Origin: Muribaculum intestinale
Lineage (GTDB): Bacteria > Bacteroidota > Bacteroidia > Bacteroidales > Muribaculaceae
Length of the DNA stretch: 64,000 nt
Direction of reading: 5' to 3'
Assembly (NCBI RefSeq): GCF_002201515.1
Contig: NZ_CP021421.1
Span: forward strand, 1 to 64,000
A model generated the notes under the pieces. It did not search any database and was not told where the DNA came from. It was given only the letters and a program-made list of their open reading frames with translations. Positions 1 through 8,163 of this stretch are shown one piece after another. Positions within the stretch are counted from its first letter, which is position 1; each line of letters starts with the position of its first letter. A program made the translations under genes and the position numbers.

Positions 1-117
1 TCTGCATCTAACATTTGAAAAGGGACCCAGGTAGAGCAATTGAAAAGGGACCCACCCCATGGGTAAGTTCAACCGGATATCGTTGATTAGAAAGAACGAC
101 ATCAACGATTCCACAAA

Positions 118-1719
118 ATGCTACACATGGAGGAAAAAACATCCATTATTCTGTCTCATCGCCGCGAGGGGCTGAGCATCCGCGAGATAGCGCGCCGCAA
201 CGGCATGAGCCGCAAGACCGTGCGCAAGTATCTGCGCGAGTTCGAGAGAGAGGCCGGCCCGTCACCGACAGAGCGGGAGGTTGACGATTATCTGCTGACC
301 AGGCCGAAGTATGACAGCAGCGGACGCGTCAGGCGTGTTGTGACCGATGATGTCCGCCGTCGCATCGATGGTTTTATCGCCCGCAACCGGGAGAACGTCG
401 CTGCCGGATTGCACAAGCAGCAGATGCGCAAGCTCGATATGTGGCGACGTCTTCAGGACGATGGCGTGCGTATCGCCTATTCCACAGTATGTCAGTATGT
501 CCGTGCGCTGGAGGCAGCGCCGAAGTCGCAAGAAAAGCCTGCAAAGGCATATATCCGTCAGGACTATGAGCCTGGATTCCGTTGCGAGTTCGACTGGGGC
601 GTGCTTACCCTGTGGATCGGTGGAGTCAGGACTCGCCTTCACATGGCGGTATTCACCCTCGACCACAGCAATATGCGCAAGGCATATCTGTTTTCGCGCG
701 AAGATACCCTGGCTCTTATGGAAGCCCACCGCAACTGCTTCCGGGAGTTGGGGGGCACCCCGCGCGTGATGGCCTATGACAACATGCGTACCGCCGTAAA
801 GAAGTTCCTCGGGCGCGACCGCGAGCACACGGATGCGCTGCTGCGCATGGAGGTACACTACTGTTTCACACCCCATTTCTGCAACCCTCGCTCGGGATGG
901 GAAAAAGGCAAGGTGGAACGTTCGGTGGAATATATCCGGCGTCGTGCATTCTCGTTCGAGGTCCGGTTTGACTCCCTGGATGCCGCGCAGACGCATCTGG
1001 CGGCAGTCTGCGACAGGCTCAACACAGAGGCGTCCAACATGTCGGCGGAAGAAAAACGCCTGCGCATACAGGCCGATCTGGCGGCGCTACGTCCGTTGGA
1101 CCACGGTGACATCGGCTGCTTCGAGCAGCGGCTGTACCGCGTCGGAAAGTATTCAACGATAACCGTTGACGGAGTGCACTACTCTGTGCCCGACCGTCTG
1201 GTGGGCTCGCAGGTGGCGGTAAAGCTGTATTCCGAGCGCATCGTGGTGCTTTACGGACGCGACAAGGTGGCCAATCATGCCCGAAGCCGACGCTCCGGCG
1301 ACTGGGTCATCGACCTGATGCATTATCTGGGTACATTCCTGCGCAAACCGGCCGCTCTGGGGCGGTCTGTGGCTCTGCAACAGGTACATCCGTCGGTGGC
1401 GGCGCTTTACCGCGAACACTTCCGCGAGTCTCCGCGAAGCTTCATAGAACTGCTTGTGTTCACCCGCGACAACAATCTGGCATACACTGACATCGTCCGT
1501 GCCGCCACAAGTCTTTCGTCCCGCGGGCTCCAGCGCCTCTCATCTGAACAGATACAGGCTCAGATGATCTCGGCGGAAGGACATATGCAGTCAACCGCCG
1601 ATATCGCGGCAACGAACGTTCCCGACCCGCAACAGGCTGAAATAGAAAGTTCGGCAAGCCATACCCTTGACATGCTTTCATCATTTATGGAATATACCCG
1701 CGCATCGCAGGCAGACTGA
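118..1719 (+). CDS. istA: IS21 transposase IstA (copy 1)
   Basis: DDE transposase of IS21; with IstB it carries out cut-and-paste or replicative insertion of the element. The N-terminus (about residues 5-45) is a helix-turn-helix for binding the terminal repeats. The RNase H-like core shows D159 (EFDWG), D221 (AYDNM) and E267 (KGKVERS), a plausible DDE triad. The length of 533 residues is normal. The start ATG lies just after the 5' inverted repeat; a second ATG three codons later is an alternative. This copy has Leu19 where the other three have Met19. IstB follows after 31 bases. Confidence 0.95.
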   Translation: MLHMEEKTSIILSHRREGLSIREIARRNGMSRKTVRKYLREFEREAGPSPTEREVDDYLLTRPKYDSSGRVRRVVTDDVRRRIDGFIARNRENVAAGLHKQQMRKLDMWRRLQDDGVRIAYSTVCQYVRALEAAPKSQEKPAKAYIRQDYEPGFRCEFDWGVLTLWIGGVRTRLHMAVFTLDHSNMRKAYLFSREDTLALMEAHRNCFRELGGTPRVMAYDNMRTAVKKFLGRDREHTDALLRMEVHYCFTPHFCNPRSGWEKGKVERSVEYIRRRAFSFEVRFDSLDAAQTHLAAVCDRLNTEASNMSAEEKRLRIQADLAALRPLDHGDIGCFEQRLYRVGKYSTITVDGVHYSVPDRLVGSQVAVKLYSERIVVLYGRDKVANHARSRRSGDWVIDLMHYLGTFLRKPAALGRSVALQQVHPSVAALYREHFRESPRSFIELLVFTRDNNLAYTDIVRAATSLSSRGLQRLSSEQIQAQMISAEGHMQSTADIAATNVPDPQQAEIESSASHTLDMLSSFMEYTRASQAD

Positions 1720-1750
1720 ATACCCCCCCAAAAAACAACCAATACACTGA

Positions 1751-2539
1751 ATGACAATGACAGACATACATGAAACAGACCGTGACGGACTTCGGGAGCT
1801 CATTCGCTCATGCGCTTTCGACCTTAAACTCCCGCTTGTGCGGCGCGACATCGACCTGCTTATACAGCAGAGCGCCGACGAACAATCGAACCTATGGCGG
1901 TTTACAGCCGAACTGCCCCGGCGCGAAAAAGAGAACCGCTCTGAAAACCAGCGCCGTCACCGCATCAAAAACGCAGGGTTCCCGCAACTTCGCTATCTTA
2001 ACGAAATCGACACCGACGCTCTGCCCGCCGATGCCCGGAAAGCGCTCCCGACACTCGAGACACTCGACTTCATCAAAAACGGACGCAACCTCATTCTATA
2101 CGGCAATCCCGGAACAGGCAAGACTCATCTGGCGACAGCTCTCGGTATCGCCGCATGTAATGCCGGACACTCGGTGCTGTTCACATCCGTGCCAAGACTG
2201 CTCACGCAGATACGCGAGTGCCGCAACGCTTTGACACTCCGGTCGCTGGAAAACAAGTTCGAGAGATACGACATGGTCATCTGTGATGAGTTCGGATACG
2301 TCTCCTGCGACAAGGCCGGCGCAGAGATGCTCTTTAACCATCTCTCCCTCCGCACCGACAAGAAGACGACCGTCGTCACAACCAATCTCGCCTTCAACCG
2401 CTGGAACGAGATTATTGACGACAAAGTACTGGTCACCGCAATGGTAGACCGCCTGACCCACAAGGCTATACTGCTTAACATGACAGGCAAATCATACCGC
2501 ATGAAAGAAACTCAGGAAATGATGACTCAACAAATATAA
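1751..2539 (+). CDS. istB: IS21 helper ATPase IstB (copy 1)
   Basis: AAA+ ATPase, DnaC-like, that partners IstA and helps choose the target. The Walker A motif is GNPGTGKTH at residues 118-126, and the Walker B ends in D179-E180 (VICDE). At 262 residues it is full length. This copy differs from the other three at residue 46 (Ser instead of Trp) and residue 56 (Pro instead of Leu). Both sites are in the N-terminal helical region; the proline in a predicted helix may weaken this copy, but that is inference. The stop codon is followed at once by a TATCTTTG promoter-like box pointing out of the element. Confidence 0.95.
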   Translation: MTMTDIHETDRDGLRELIRSCAFDLKLPLVRRDIDLLIQQSADEQSNLWRFTAELPRREKENRSENQRRHRIKNAGFPQLRYLNEIDTDALPADARKALPTLETLDFIKNGRNLILYGNPGTGKTHLATALGIAACNAGHSVLFTSVPRLLTQIRECRNALTLRSLENKFERYDMVICDEFGYVSCDKAGAEMLFNHLSLRTDKKTTVVTTNLAFNRWNEIIDDKVLVTAMVDRLTHKAILLNMTGKSYRMKETQEMMTQQI

Positions 2540-2540
2540 T

Positions 2541-2548
2541 TATCTTTG
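2541..2548 (+). promoter_or_regulatory. Outward-facing -7 box in the IS21 right end
   Basis: TATCTTTG matches the Bacteroidota -7 consensus TAnnTTTG and points out of the element across its right terminus. No clear TTTG is seen about 20 bases upstream, so strength is uncertain. The same box is present in every full copy (8814-8821 on minus, 20960-20967 and 56892-56899 on plus by position relative to istB). Confidence 0.4.
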
Positions 2549-2613
2549 CATCCCCATCCCGGGTGGTCCCCTTTTCAAATGCTATCCGGGTCCCTTTTCA
2601 AATGTTAGATACA

Positions 2614-2709
2614 CACTATCGAGTATGACGACATTCTCAATGCCGACGGTTTCGACTCCGACATACTCAGGCACCTGCCTTACTCATATACTCCCCACAT
2701 CTACAAATA
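2614..2709 (+). pseudogene. 3' remnant of a gene cut by IS21 copy 1
   Basis: An open frame enters from the IS right end and codes for a tail ending in PYSYTPHIYK before the TAA at 2707-2709. No start is available except inside the IS. It sits 22 bases before the TraO-like gene, so it is the end of the preceding gene in the conjugation operon. I do not recognise the family. The missing 5' part is not on the other side of the IS within the window. Confidence 0.55.
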
Positions 2710-2731
2710 ATACCGATAATACCGAATCATT

Positions 2732-3202
2732 ATGAAGAAGATTATTCTCGCCATGATATGCGCCGTCGCCTCCCTCGGAGCCTCGGCGCAGGACAGCAAG
2801 CTCACCGTAAACGCCGGATTCCTCTTCCCCTCGACGCTCAACTCCACCGTCGGCTACGAGCGTTCATTCACCTACGGCAATGCCGTGGAGATATATGGTG
2901 AAATCGGCAATCACTGGAAATCCGGCCCCGATCAATTCTGGAAAGGATATTACTGGGACGGCGGCCTGATCTACAAGCACCGTCTGCACCGTTACAAAAA
3001 CGGCAGCTTCCGTGTCCGCTTCGGCCCGCAGTTCGGAGCGGTGGAGCGCAGGTTTTTCATCGGCATTGAGGGCGGTTTTGAATATAACTATGTGTTCCAA
3101 AACGGGTGCGAGTTCTCAATCATACAGAAAAACAATGTGAATTTCCTGCATGGCGACACATTCCGGAACGGCCTCATGCTCGGATTCAAGATGCCGTTAT
3201 AA
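2732..3202 (+). CDS. traO: TraO-like conjugation outer-membrane protein
   Basis: A 156-residue protein with a clear Sec signal peptide (MKKIILAMICAVASLGASA, cleavage expected before QDS). The mature part alternates polar and aromatic residues as in a small beta-barrel: NAGFLFPSTLNSTVGYERSF near the start and NGLMLGFKM at the end. This matches the general look of the Bacteroides conjugative transposon TraO family, though it is shorter than the roughly 190 residues of CTnDOT TraO. The position, in a conjugation block before the coupling protein, supports the call. Assigned by resemblance only, so another small outer-membrane conjugation protein is possible. Confidence 0.6.
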   Translation: MKKIILAMICAVASLGASAQDSKLTVNAGFLFPSTLNSTVGYERSFTYGNAVEIYGEIGNHWKSGPDQFWKGYYWDGGLIYKHRLHRYKNGSFRVRFGPQFGAVERRFFIGIEGGFEYNYVFQNGCEFSIIQKNNVNFLHGDTFRNGLMLGFKMPL

Positions 3203-3207
3203 CCGGA

Positions 3208-3480
3208 TTATCCGAATAGCTCCGAGTGGGAGCCAAGACGCACAAGGTCTATCTGGTCAGTGTCGGGGTCAAACCATATAAGGAGGAAGTCACTCTCTAT
3301 ATGACATTCCATATAACCCTTGTAATCACCGGTCAGCATGTGTGGGTTGTGCTTTTCCGGAATCGGCTCCTCGTTTGCGAGCCTGTTCAGGATCTCTTTA
3401 AGCTCCATGACCTTCTTAGGGTTGTTTCTGAACCGCTTGTAGTCCTTCTTATATTGAGAGGACGCTTTCAGCTTTTTCAT
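3208..3480 (-). CDS. yafQ: YafQ-family toxin (type II TA)
   Basis: A 90-residue RelE/YafQ-superfamily mRNA interferase. It begins with the lysine-rich MKKLKASSQYKKDYKRF typical of the family, has a central HNPHMLTGDYKGYMECHI with the conserved His and Gly residues, and ends LVRLGSHSELFG, where the family keeps the catalytic His and Phe. The start ATG overlaps the end of the antitoxin by 4 bases, the usual coupled arrangement. Convergent with the TraO-like gene, only 5 bases apart. Probably a stabilisation module of the conjugative element. Confidence 0.88.
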   Translation of the reverse strand: MKKLKASSQYKKDYKRFRNNPKKVMELKEILNRLANEEPIPEKHNPHMLTGDYKGYMECHIESDFLLIWFDPDTDQIDLVRLGSHSELFG

Positions 3481-3734
3481 AGCCCCATGGATTTCTCCAT
3501 TGCTTCGATGGAAGTCAGGTCAAGGGCGGGCTCATCACGCAACGCTCCGCTCTCGGCCTCCTTCATCGCGGCGAGAGTCGTGGCATTAGGCTCGTGATAG
3601 GCGGCGTCAAGCAACAGCGTTTCGACATAATTGTTAAGGCTGCGGTTCTGACGCTTTGCAATCCGCTTCAGCCGCTCGATCAGGTCAACGGAAAGACGGA
3701 AACTCTGATTCTTCTTTTCAATAGCTATATCCAT
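3477..3734 (-). CDS. Ribbon-helix-helix antitoxin of the YafQ pair
   Basis: An 85-residue protein with an N-terminal strand and RHH fold (NQSFRLSVDLIERLKRIA, then NRSLNNYVETLL), as in Arc/MetJ-type antitoxins. The C-terminal 40 residues are acidic and probably disordered, the part that wraps the toxin. It lies directly upstream of the toxin with a 4-base overlap. RHH antitoxins normally repress their own promoter, and a promoter-like site lies 20-50 bases upstream. Confidence 0.85.
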   Translation of the reverse strand: MDIAIEKKNQSFRLSVDLIERLKRIAKRQNRSLNNYVETLLLDAAYHEPNATTLAAMKEAESGALRDEPALDLTSIEAMEKSMGL

Positions 3735-3754
3735 ATCGGTAATCTTTTATACTG

Positions 3755-3786
3755 CAAAGTTAATGCTTTTATATTACAATAACAAC
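3755..3786 (-). promoter_or_regulatory. Promoter of the toxin-antitoxin operon
   Basis: On the minus strand TAACTTTG (3762-3755) fits the TAnnTTTG -7 box, and GTTG (3786-3783) lies 20 bases upstream as the -33 element. The antitoxin start is 21 bases downstream of the -7 box. Confidence 0.6.
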
Positions 3787-3806
3787 ATCTTTAGAACATA
3801 AGTTGT

Positions 3807-6116
3807 ATGGCTTTTGAGGAAACAAAGGAACAGCAGCAGATGTATAACTACTTCCGTAGCTGCATCTACATCTTCCTGATAATCGAGATTGTGATGAATC
3901 TGCCGATAACGGCGGACAACCGTGTGACGCAGTTCATCCTCGACCTGCTCGGACGCTTCAAGGTGTTCAGTTCCGTGGCAGGGTGTAAGGTAGCGGAGCT
4001 GATATGTATATGCGTCGTGTGCATCGGCACCAAGGCTAAGAAGGCTTTGAAGTTCAATCTCAGGACTATGGTGATATATCCGGTGCTGGCCGGGCTTACG
4101 CTTGTCGCACTGTGCTTCATCTTCCATGCCGGAGAATGGGGCTTGTCGATATTCGGCTTCCCGGCAAACCGCATAGTGTATGCCTTCTGCTCGGTTGTCG
4201 GCACCATGCTTGTGCATCAGGGGCTTGACGGAATCGCCAAATACTATAACCACAAGGTCGGCGAGGACAGGTTCAATTTCGAGAACGAATCGTTCCAACA
4301 GTCTGAGAAGATTGCGGAAACTCCATATTCGGTGAATATCCCTATGATATACTATTACAAGCGGCGGATGCACAACGGTTGGATCAACATTATCAACCCG
4401 TTTCGTGGCACGATAGTGTTAGGCACTCCCGGCTCCGGCAAGTCTTTCGGAATCATAGACCCTTTCATACGGCAACACTCCCGGAAAGGTTTTGCGATGA
4501 TGGTATATGATTACAAGTGGCCCACATTGGCAAAGACGCTTTTCTACCAATACTGCAAGAACCGGCACTACGGCCATCTGCCCGCAAACTGCGGATTCCG
4601 TCAGGTAAACTTTACCAACGTGGAGTATTCAAACCGCATAAATCCTATTCAGCGCAAGTATATACCCGACCTTGCTGCGGCTTCTGAAACGGCGGCGACG
4701 CTGCTTGCCTCGCTAAACAAGGGAGGCGGCGAGAAGAAGGGCGGCTCGGAGGCGTTCTTCACCAATTCGGCGGAGAACTTTCTTGCGGCCATCATATATT
4801 TCTTCGTAAATTTCCATCCGACGGGGTTTCTTAAAGGGAAGAAGCTCAGACGATTTATCTCATATGAGGGGAAGAGGCTGGAACTTGTGATACGCAATTG
4901 GGACGACTATAACGCCATAGATGAAAACGGAGCGGTGGTGCTTGACTTCGTGGACAGCAACGGCAACGACGTATCGACCGACGAGGACAGGATGTTTGTT
5001 GACCTTAACGGATTCTCCTATATAGACCGCCTCGGCAAGCTGATACTGATTGACCGCTGCTGGTACGAGGACGAGGCCGGCAACGAGGTGGCGCCGGACA
5101 CCGTGACCGGGGAGTTTTCCGATATGCCCCATGTGCTTTCGTTCCTCGGACGCAAGTATTCGGAGGTGTTCGACATTCTGATGATGGATGACAAGATAGC
5201 CTCGCTGATGGCACCCTTCAAATCGGCATACGAGAACAAGGCCAACGACCAGTTGGAAGGCATGGTGGGCACGTTGCGCGTCAACGCCGCAAGGCTTGTG
5301 TCGCCGGAAGCCTACTGGGTGTTCACCGGTGACGATTTCGACCTGAAGATTTCAGACCCGACGAATCCGAGCTATCTCGTGATTGCCAACGACCCGGAGA
5401 AGGAGCAGGTCATAGGCTCGCTCAACGCCCTTGTGCTTAACCGTCTTATTACCCGTGTCAATTCCAAGGGGAATATCCCGGTGAGCATTATCGTTGACGA
5501 GCTGCCGACCCTGTATTTCCACAAGATAGACCGACTAATCGGTACGGCGCGAAGCAACAAGGTCGCCGTGACTTTAGGATTTCAGGAGCTTCCGCAACTT
5601 GAGGCCGACTACGGCAAGGTGGGTATGCAGAAAATCATCACAACCTGCGGCAACATCTTCATGGGCGCGGCACGAAACAAGGAAACTCTCGAATGGGCGC
5701 AGAATGACGTGTTCGGAAAGGCGAAGCAGACATCAACCTCCATAACCATCAACGACTCCAAGGTATCTACATCAATCTCCGAAAAGATGGACTATCTCGT
5801 TCCGGCGGCAAAGATAGCTGACATGGCGACGGGCTGGCTCGCGGGTCAGGCGGCGCGTGACTTCACGGCTACAGACAAGAGCATGATGTCGCATTTCGAC
5901 ATCGAGCAGTCGGAGGAGTTCAAGACCACAAAATATTTCTGCAAGACCAACTTCGATATGGCACGGATAAAGGAGGAGGAATCCCACTATGTGGAGCTTC
6001 CCAAAATATATACATTCGCCAACGAGCGCGAGAAGGAGATTATGCTAAACCGCAATTTCAAGCGCGTGAACCTGGAGGTCGAGGACATGGTGAAGGAACT
6101 TCTCGGAATGCAATAA
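3807..6116 (+). CDS. mobC: Type IV coupling protein (VirD4/TraG, MobC-like)
   Basis: A 769-residue inner-membrane ATPase that brings the relaxase-DNA complex to the mating channel. Hydrophobic segments at about 18-32, 87-107 and 120-137 form the N-terminal membrane domain. Walker A is GTPGSGKS at 206-213 and Walker B is IIVDELPT near 557-564. The region around 290-340 (NKGGGEKKGGSEAFF) fits the all-alpha domain of the Bacteroides YWFCY/MobC coupling proteins. TraX follows 6 bases downstream, so the two are probably cotranscribed. No relaxase gene is in the window; it may lie on the part lost beside the IS21 copies. The symbol follows CTnDOT usage. Confidence 0.85.
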   Translation: MAFEETKEQQQMYNYFRSCIYIFLIIEIVMNLPITADNRVTQFILDLLGRFKVFSSVAGCKVAELICICVVCIGTKAKKALKFNLRTMVIYPVLAGLTLVALCFIFHAGEWGLSIFGFPANRIVYAFCSVVGTMLVHQGLDGIAKYYNHKVGEDRFNFENESFQQSEKIAETPYSVNIPMIYYYKRRMHNGWINIINPFRGTIVLGTPGSGKSFGIIDPFIRQHSRKGFAMMVYDYKWPTLAKTLFYQYCKNRHYGHLPANCGFRQVNFTNVEYSNRINPIQRKYIPDLAAASETAATLLASLNKGGGEKKGGSEAFFTNSAENFLAAIIYFFVNFHPTGFLKGKKLRRFISYEGKRLELVIRNWDDYNAIDENGAVVLDFVDSNGNDVSTDEDRMFVDLNGFSYIDRLGKLILIDRCWYEDEAGNEVAPDTVTGEFSDMPHVLSFLGRKYSEVFDILMMDDKIASLMAPFKSAYENKANDQLEGMVGTLRVNAARLVSPEAYWVFTGDDFDLKISDPTNPSYLVIANDPEKEQVIGSLNALVLNRLITRVNSKGNIPVSIIVDELPTLYFHKIDRLIGTARSNKVAVTLGFQELPQLEADYGKVGMQKIITTCGNIFMGAARNKETLEWAQNDVFGKAKQTSTSITINDSKVSTSISEKMDYLVPAAKIADMATGWLAGQAARDFTATDKSMMSHFDIEQSEEFKTTKYFCKTNFDMARIKEEESHYVELPKIYTFANEREKEIMLNRNFKRVNLEVEDMVKELLGMQ

Positions 6117-6122
6117 TATATA

Positions 6123-6854
6123 ATGCCATTATCAATGAATAACACCGCCTCATTCAGCATACCCCTCTCCCTCCGGGCAAGCGGAAGCGCATTGAAGATT
6201 ATCGCGATTCTCTCGATGGTGACCGACCACTGCGCTTATTTTCTGATGGAGCCGGACGCGCCGTTTTACGGCGTGCTCCGCTCTTTCGGGCGTATCGCGT
6301 TTCCGGTGTTCGCTTTCCTTGTGGCGGAGGGCTTCGCCCACAGCCGCGATAGAATGAGATATTTCCTTATCCTGGCATTTGCCGGGATGGTAAGCGAAAT
6401 TCCGTGGCTTATGCTCAACGGGGCCGACGGCACGCATAACGTGATGTTCACGCTCGCCCTGGGCGTGGCGGCTCTTGCGGTGTTCGACCGGCTTTGCGAA
6501 CACGGGCCGCTGTCATTCGTCGGGGTGTCAGGCGTGGCCGCTCTCGCATGGTGGCTCGGCACGGATTATGACTGGCGGGGTGTGTTGATGATTTTTCTTT
6601 TCTACATCCTCCGGCACGGCACCATGCGCCCGTGGCTGGAGCGTTCATCGACGCATTTCCCCTCGCAGGCCCTCTTGCAGATTATCTTCACATTCCCCCT
6701 TATGGCCCACTACGGCATAGCCGGAGCGGTTCTTGCCTCCGCTGTCATCTTCCTATATGACGGTACAAGGGGCTTCATAAGGGGCAACGCCGCCAAATAC
6801 GCCTTCTACTCAGTCTATCCTGCTCATCTGCTGCTCATTGCGGCTCTGATATAA
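6123..6854 (+). CDS. traX: TraX family membrane protein
   Basis: A 243-residue polytopic membrane protein with seven or more hydrophobic stretches. It has the TraX hallmarks LKIIAILSMVTDHCAYF near residue 25 and FGRIAFPVFAFLVAEGF near 55, shared with acyltransferase-like membrane proteins. In F plasmids TraX acetylates pilin, but its role in Bacteroides elements is not established. It starts 6 bases after mobC and ends at a strong terminator, so it closes the operon. Confidence 0.85.
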   Translation: MPLSMNNTASFSIPLSLRASGSALKIIAILSMVTDHCAYFLMEPDAPFYGVLRSFGRIAFPVFAFLVAEGFAHSRDRMRYFLILAFAGMVSEIPWLMLNGADGTHNVMFTLALGVAALAVFDRLCEHGPLSFVGVSGVAALAWWLGTDYDWRGVLMIFLFYILRHGTMRPWLERSSTHFPSQALLQIIFTFPLMAHYGIAGAVLASAVIFLYDGTRGFIRGNAAKYAFYSVYPAHLLLIAALI

Positions 6855-6859
6855 AGAGC

Positions 6860-6893
6860 GAGGTCGTGCAGCGAAATGCACGACCTCTTTTTT
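6860..6893 (+). terminator. Rho-independent terminator after traX
   Basis: An 11-base perfect stem (6860-6870 with 6877-6887), loop GCGAAA, followed by six T. It lies 6 bases after the traX stop. The reverse direction lacks a good U-run but the stem could still mark the 3' end of the minus-strand RNA at 6895-7037. Confidence 0.9.
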
Positions 6894-6894
6894 C

Positions 6895-7037
6895 CCTTTT
6901 ATAGTGTTGGCAATGAGCCTTAAAGTCATTACCGGCACTTTTATAGAAAAGGTACGAGCCCAACCCATGGAGCTGGACTCGATTTAATCTTTTTTATAGT
7001 GCAGTTGGACGCAACTGGGCTTTCCAAGTACACTTTC
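6895..7037 (-). ncRNA. Candidate hairpin-array RNA beside abiF
   Basis: Seen directly: on the minus strand three hairpins alternate with three exact copies of CUAUAAAA. In transcript order: stem CAGUUG/CAACUG (7017-7012 with 7007-7002, loop 4), CUAUAAAA (6999-6992), a 10-pair stem with two G-U pairs (6981-6972 with 6964-6955, loop 7), CUAUAAAA (6946-6939), an 8-pair stem (6933-6926 with 6916-6909, loop 9), CUAUAAAA (6904-6897). A full promoter lies just upstream and the traX terminator stem just downstream. No protein frame explains it. Inference: a small RNA of about 140 bases working with the adjacent AbiF-type HEPN protein, perhaps as an antitoxin or guide-like partner. Ends are estimated. 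Confidence 0.6.
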
Positions 7038-7043
7038 TGTCTG

Positions 7044-7075
7044 CAAAGATAGGCTTTTCTATTGTAATGAACAAA
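7044..7075 (-). promoter_or_regulatory. Promoter of the hairpin-array RNA
   Basis: On minus: TTTG (7075-7072), a 20-base spacer, TATCTTTG (7051-7044). This is the full Bacteroidota promoter consensus. It lies downstream of the abiF stop (7117) and upstream of no reading frame, so it should make a non-coding transcript. Confidence 0.75.
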
Positions 7076-7116
7076 TATCCTGAGTGATTTGTCGGTTTTT
7101 AACAATTATTATGCTG

Positions 7117-8058
7117 TCAGCTATTCTGAATCTCAGATTTCTCCTCTATCTCGGGTATTATGATACCGGTCTTATCCTCTATAAGTGGTCTTAAAGAAGG
7201 TGCTTTAGCATACAGCAGCTCTGTCACCCTGTATATATCATCCCACATATCTTTTACCCTGTTGACTGAAATTTTCTTTAGCAGATAATCGACTACAGCC
7301 ATGGCCTCACGGAATGTGTGCCGGTTAATACCTTGGAAATTTCCGGCCTTGCCTCTTCGGATACCTGTAAACAGATTCAGGTCAAACAATGTTTTACCAT
7401 GAGCGCAGGCATTACGAACCTCCCTTATGGCTGACAGGTAACTTTTGAATGTGGCTGTTGCAGGCTCTCCGAAACGATTGCTTACCAATTTCTTGTCTTT
7501 ATTCAATATCAGGCTGTCATATAGAATCTCAATATTGCCGAGAGTCATATACTCCATGGTTTTCCATGCAGGAGCATACTGGCCGAGATATATTTTGTGG
7601 TGTCTTTTAATTACATCGTTCCTTTTTATGGAATTGTAGGCAGCTGTTGGGAAGTTTGCGATAAAGTCCGGTTTTACTACCGAGGGACATACGAACCACG
7701 TTGGATCGCCGCTGTATTTTGTGGACAGCTCGTATATGAATACAGTGCGGATTGCCACCTCAATCCTTGACAGATATTTATGGAGTATATTTCTTAAATC
7801 CAAATCAAAATAATACAGGGCGACCGCATCCTCAATCCGTGTGCCCAGTATTACATTGTGGCTTCGTCCGGAGTCCAGACGTGGATAAGTTTTCTCAAAA
7901 GGATACAGATAGAACCCCAGCCGATAGTATCCGATGTCCGCCAGATACTCCCTTGCCTTGGCCTCATCGGAGATTACCACACCATGCCTACGGAGTATTG
8001 TAATTTGCTCCTCATAGGTCGTGGCCCTTTTATTATATGGTATTTTTCTTCTTGCCAT
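7117..8058 (-). CDS. abiF: AbiF/AbiD-type abortive infection protein (Abi_2, HEPN)
   Basis: A 313-residue Abi_2-family protein. The N-terminus has the family's TYEEQITILRRHG and YLADIGYYRLGFYLYPF segments. The HEPN ribonuclease motif is RNACAH at R215-H220 (R-x4-H), in the context REVRNACAHG. Proteins of this family are abortive-infection RNases in lactococci and are related by HEPN fold to the Cas13 effectors. A -7-like box TAATTTTG lies at 8087-8080 upstream of the start. The gene ends about 40 bases before the promoter of the hairpin-array RNA on the same strand. It is cargo between the conjugation genes, divergent in direction from them, and probably acts against phages or competing elements. 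Confidence 0.85.
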   Translation of the reverse strand: MARRKIPYNKRATTYEEQITILRRHGVVISDEAKAREYLADIGYYRLGFYLYPFEKTYPRLDSGRSHNVILGTRIEDAVALYYFDLDLRNILHKYLSRIEVAIRTVFIYELSTKYSGDPTWFVCPSVVKPDFIANFPTAAYNSIKRNDVIKRHHKIYLGQYAPAWKTMEYMTLGNIEILYDSLILNKDKKLVSNRFGEPATATFKSYLSAIREVRNACAHGKTLFDLNLFTGIRRGKAGNFQGINRHTFREAMAVVDYLLKKISVNRVKDMWDDIYRVTELLYAKAPSLRPLIEDKTGIIIPEIEEKSEIQNS

Positions 8059-8163
8059 TTATTATTGTTAAATCAGCTACAAAATTAAGCAATTATTCTG
8101 ACATTTTGGGTATCCGGGAGGACCTAAATATAAGGATTCAAGGCCTGTATGTGCTATTCCGTG

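Larger units (their letters stand above)
3..2613 (+). mobile_element. IS21-family insertion sequence, copy 1
   Basis: The element starts TGCATCTAAC and ends GTTAGATACA, so it has TG...CA termini. Each end carries two copies of a TTGAAAAGGGACCC-like repeat, the multiple terminal repeats usual for IS21. It holds istA and istB in tandem. Between the left end and istA lies a 9-base inverted repeat (79-87 and 101-109) that could be an operator or hairpin. Three further full copies (8749-11359, 18422-21032, 54354-56964) and a solo left end (54235-54353) are nearly identical, so spread was recent. Only two bases of left flank are in the window, so a target duplication cannot be judged. Confidence 0.95.

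Noticed and set aside
262..996. Open frame of 244 codons antisense to istA, repeated in every IS21 copy
   Set aside because: It is a shadow of the GC-rich istA gene, with no family features and no promoter or start context.
6895..7037. Possible degenerate CRISPR or attC array next to abiF
   Set aside because: The three stems differ in sequence and the shared 8-mers are too short; a structured RNA explains the pattern better.
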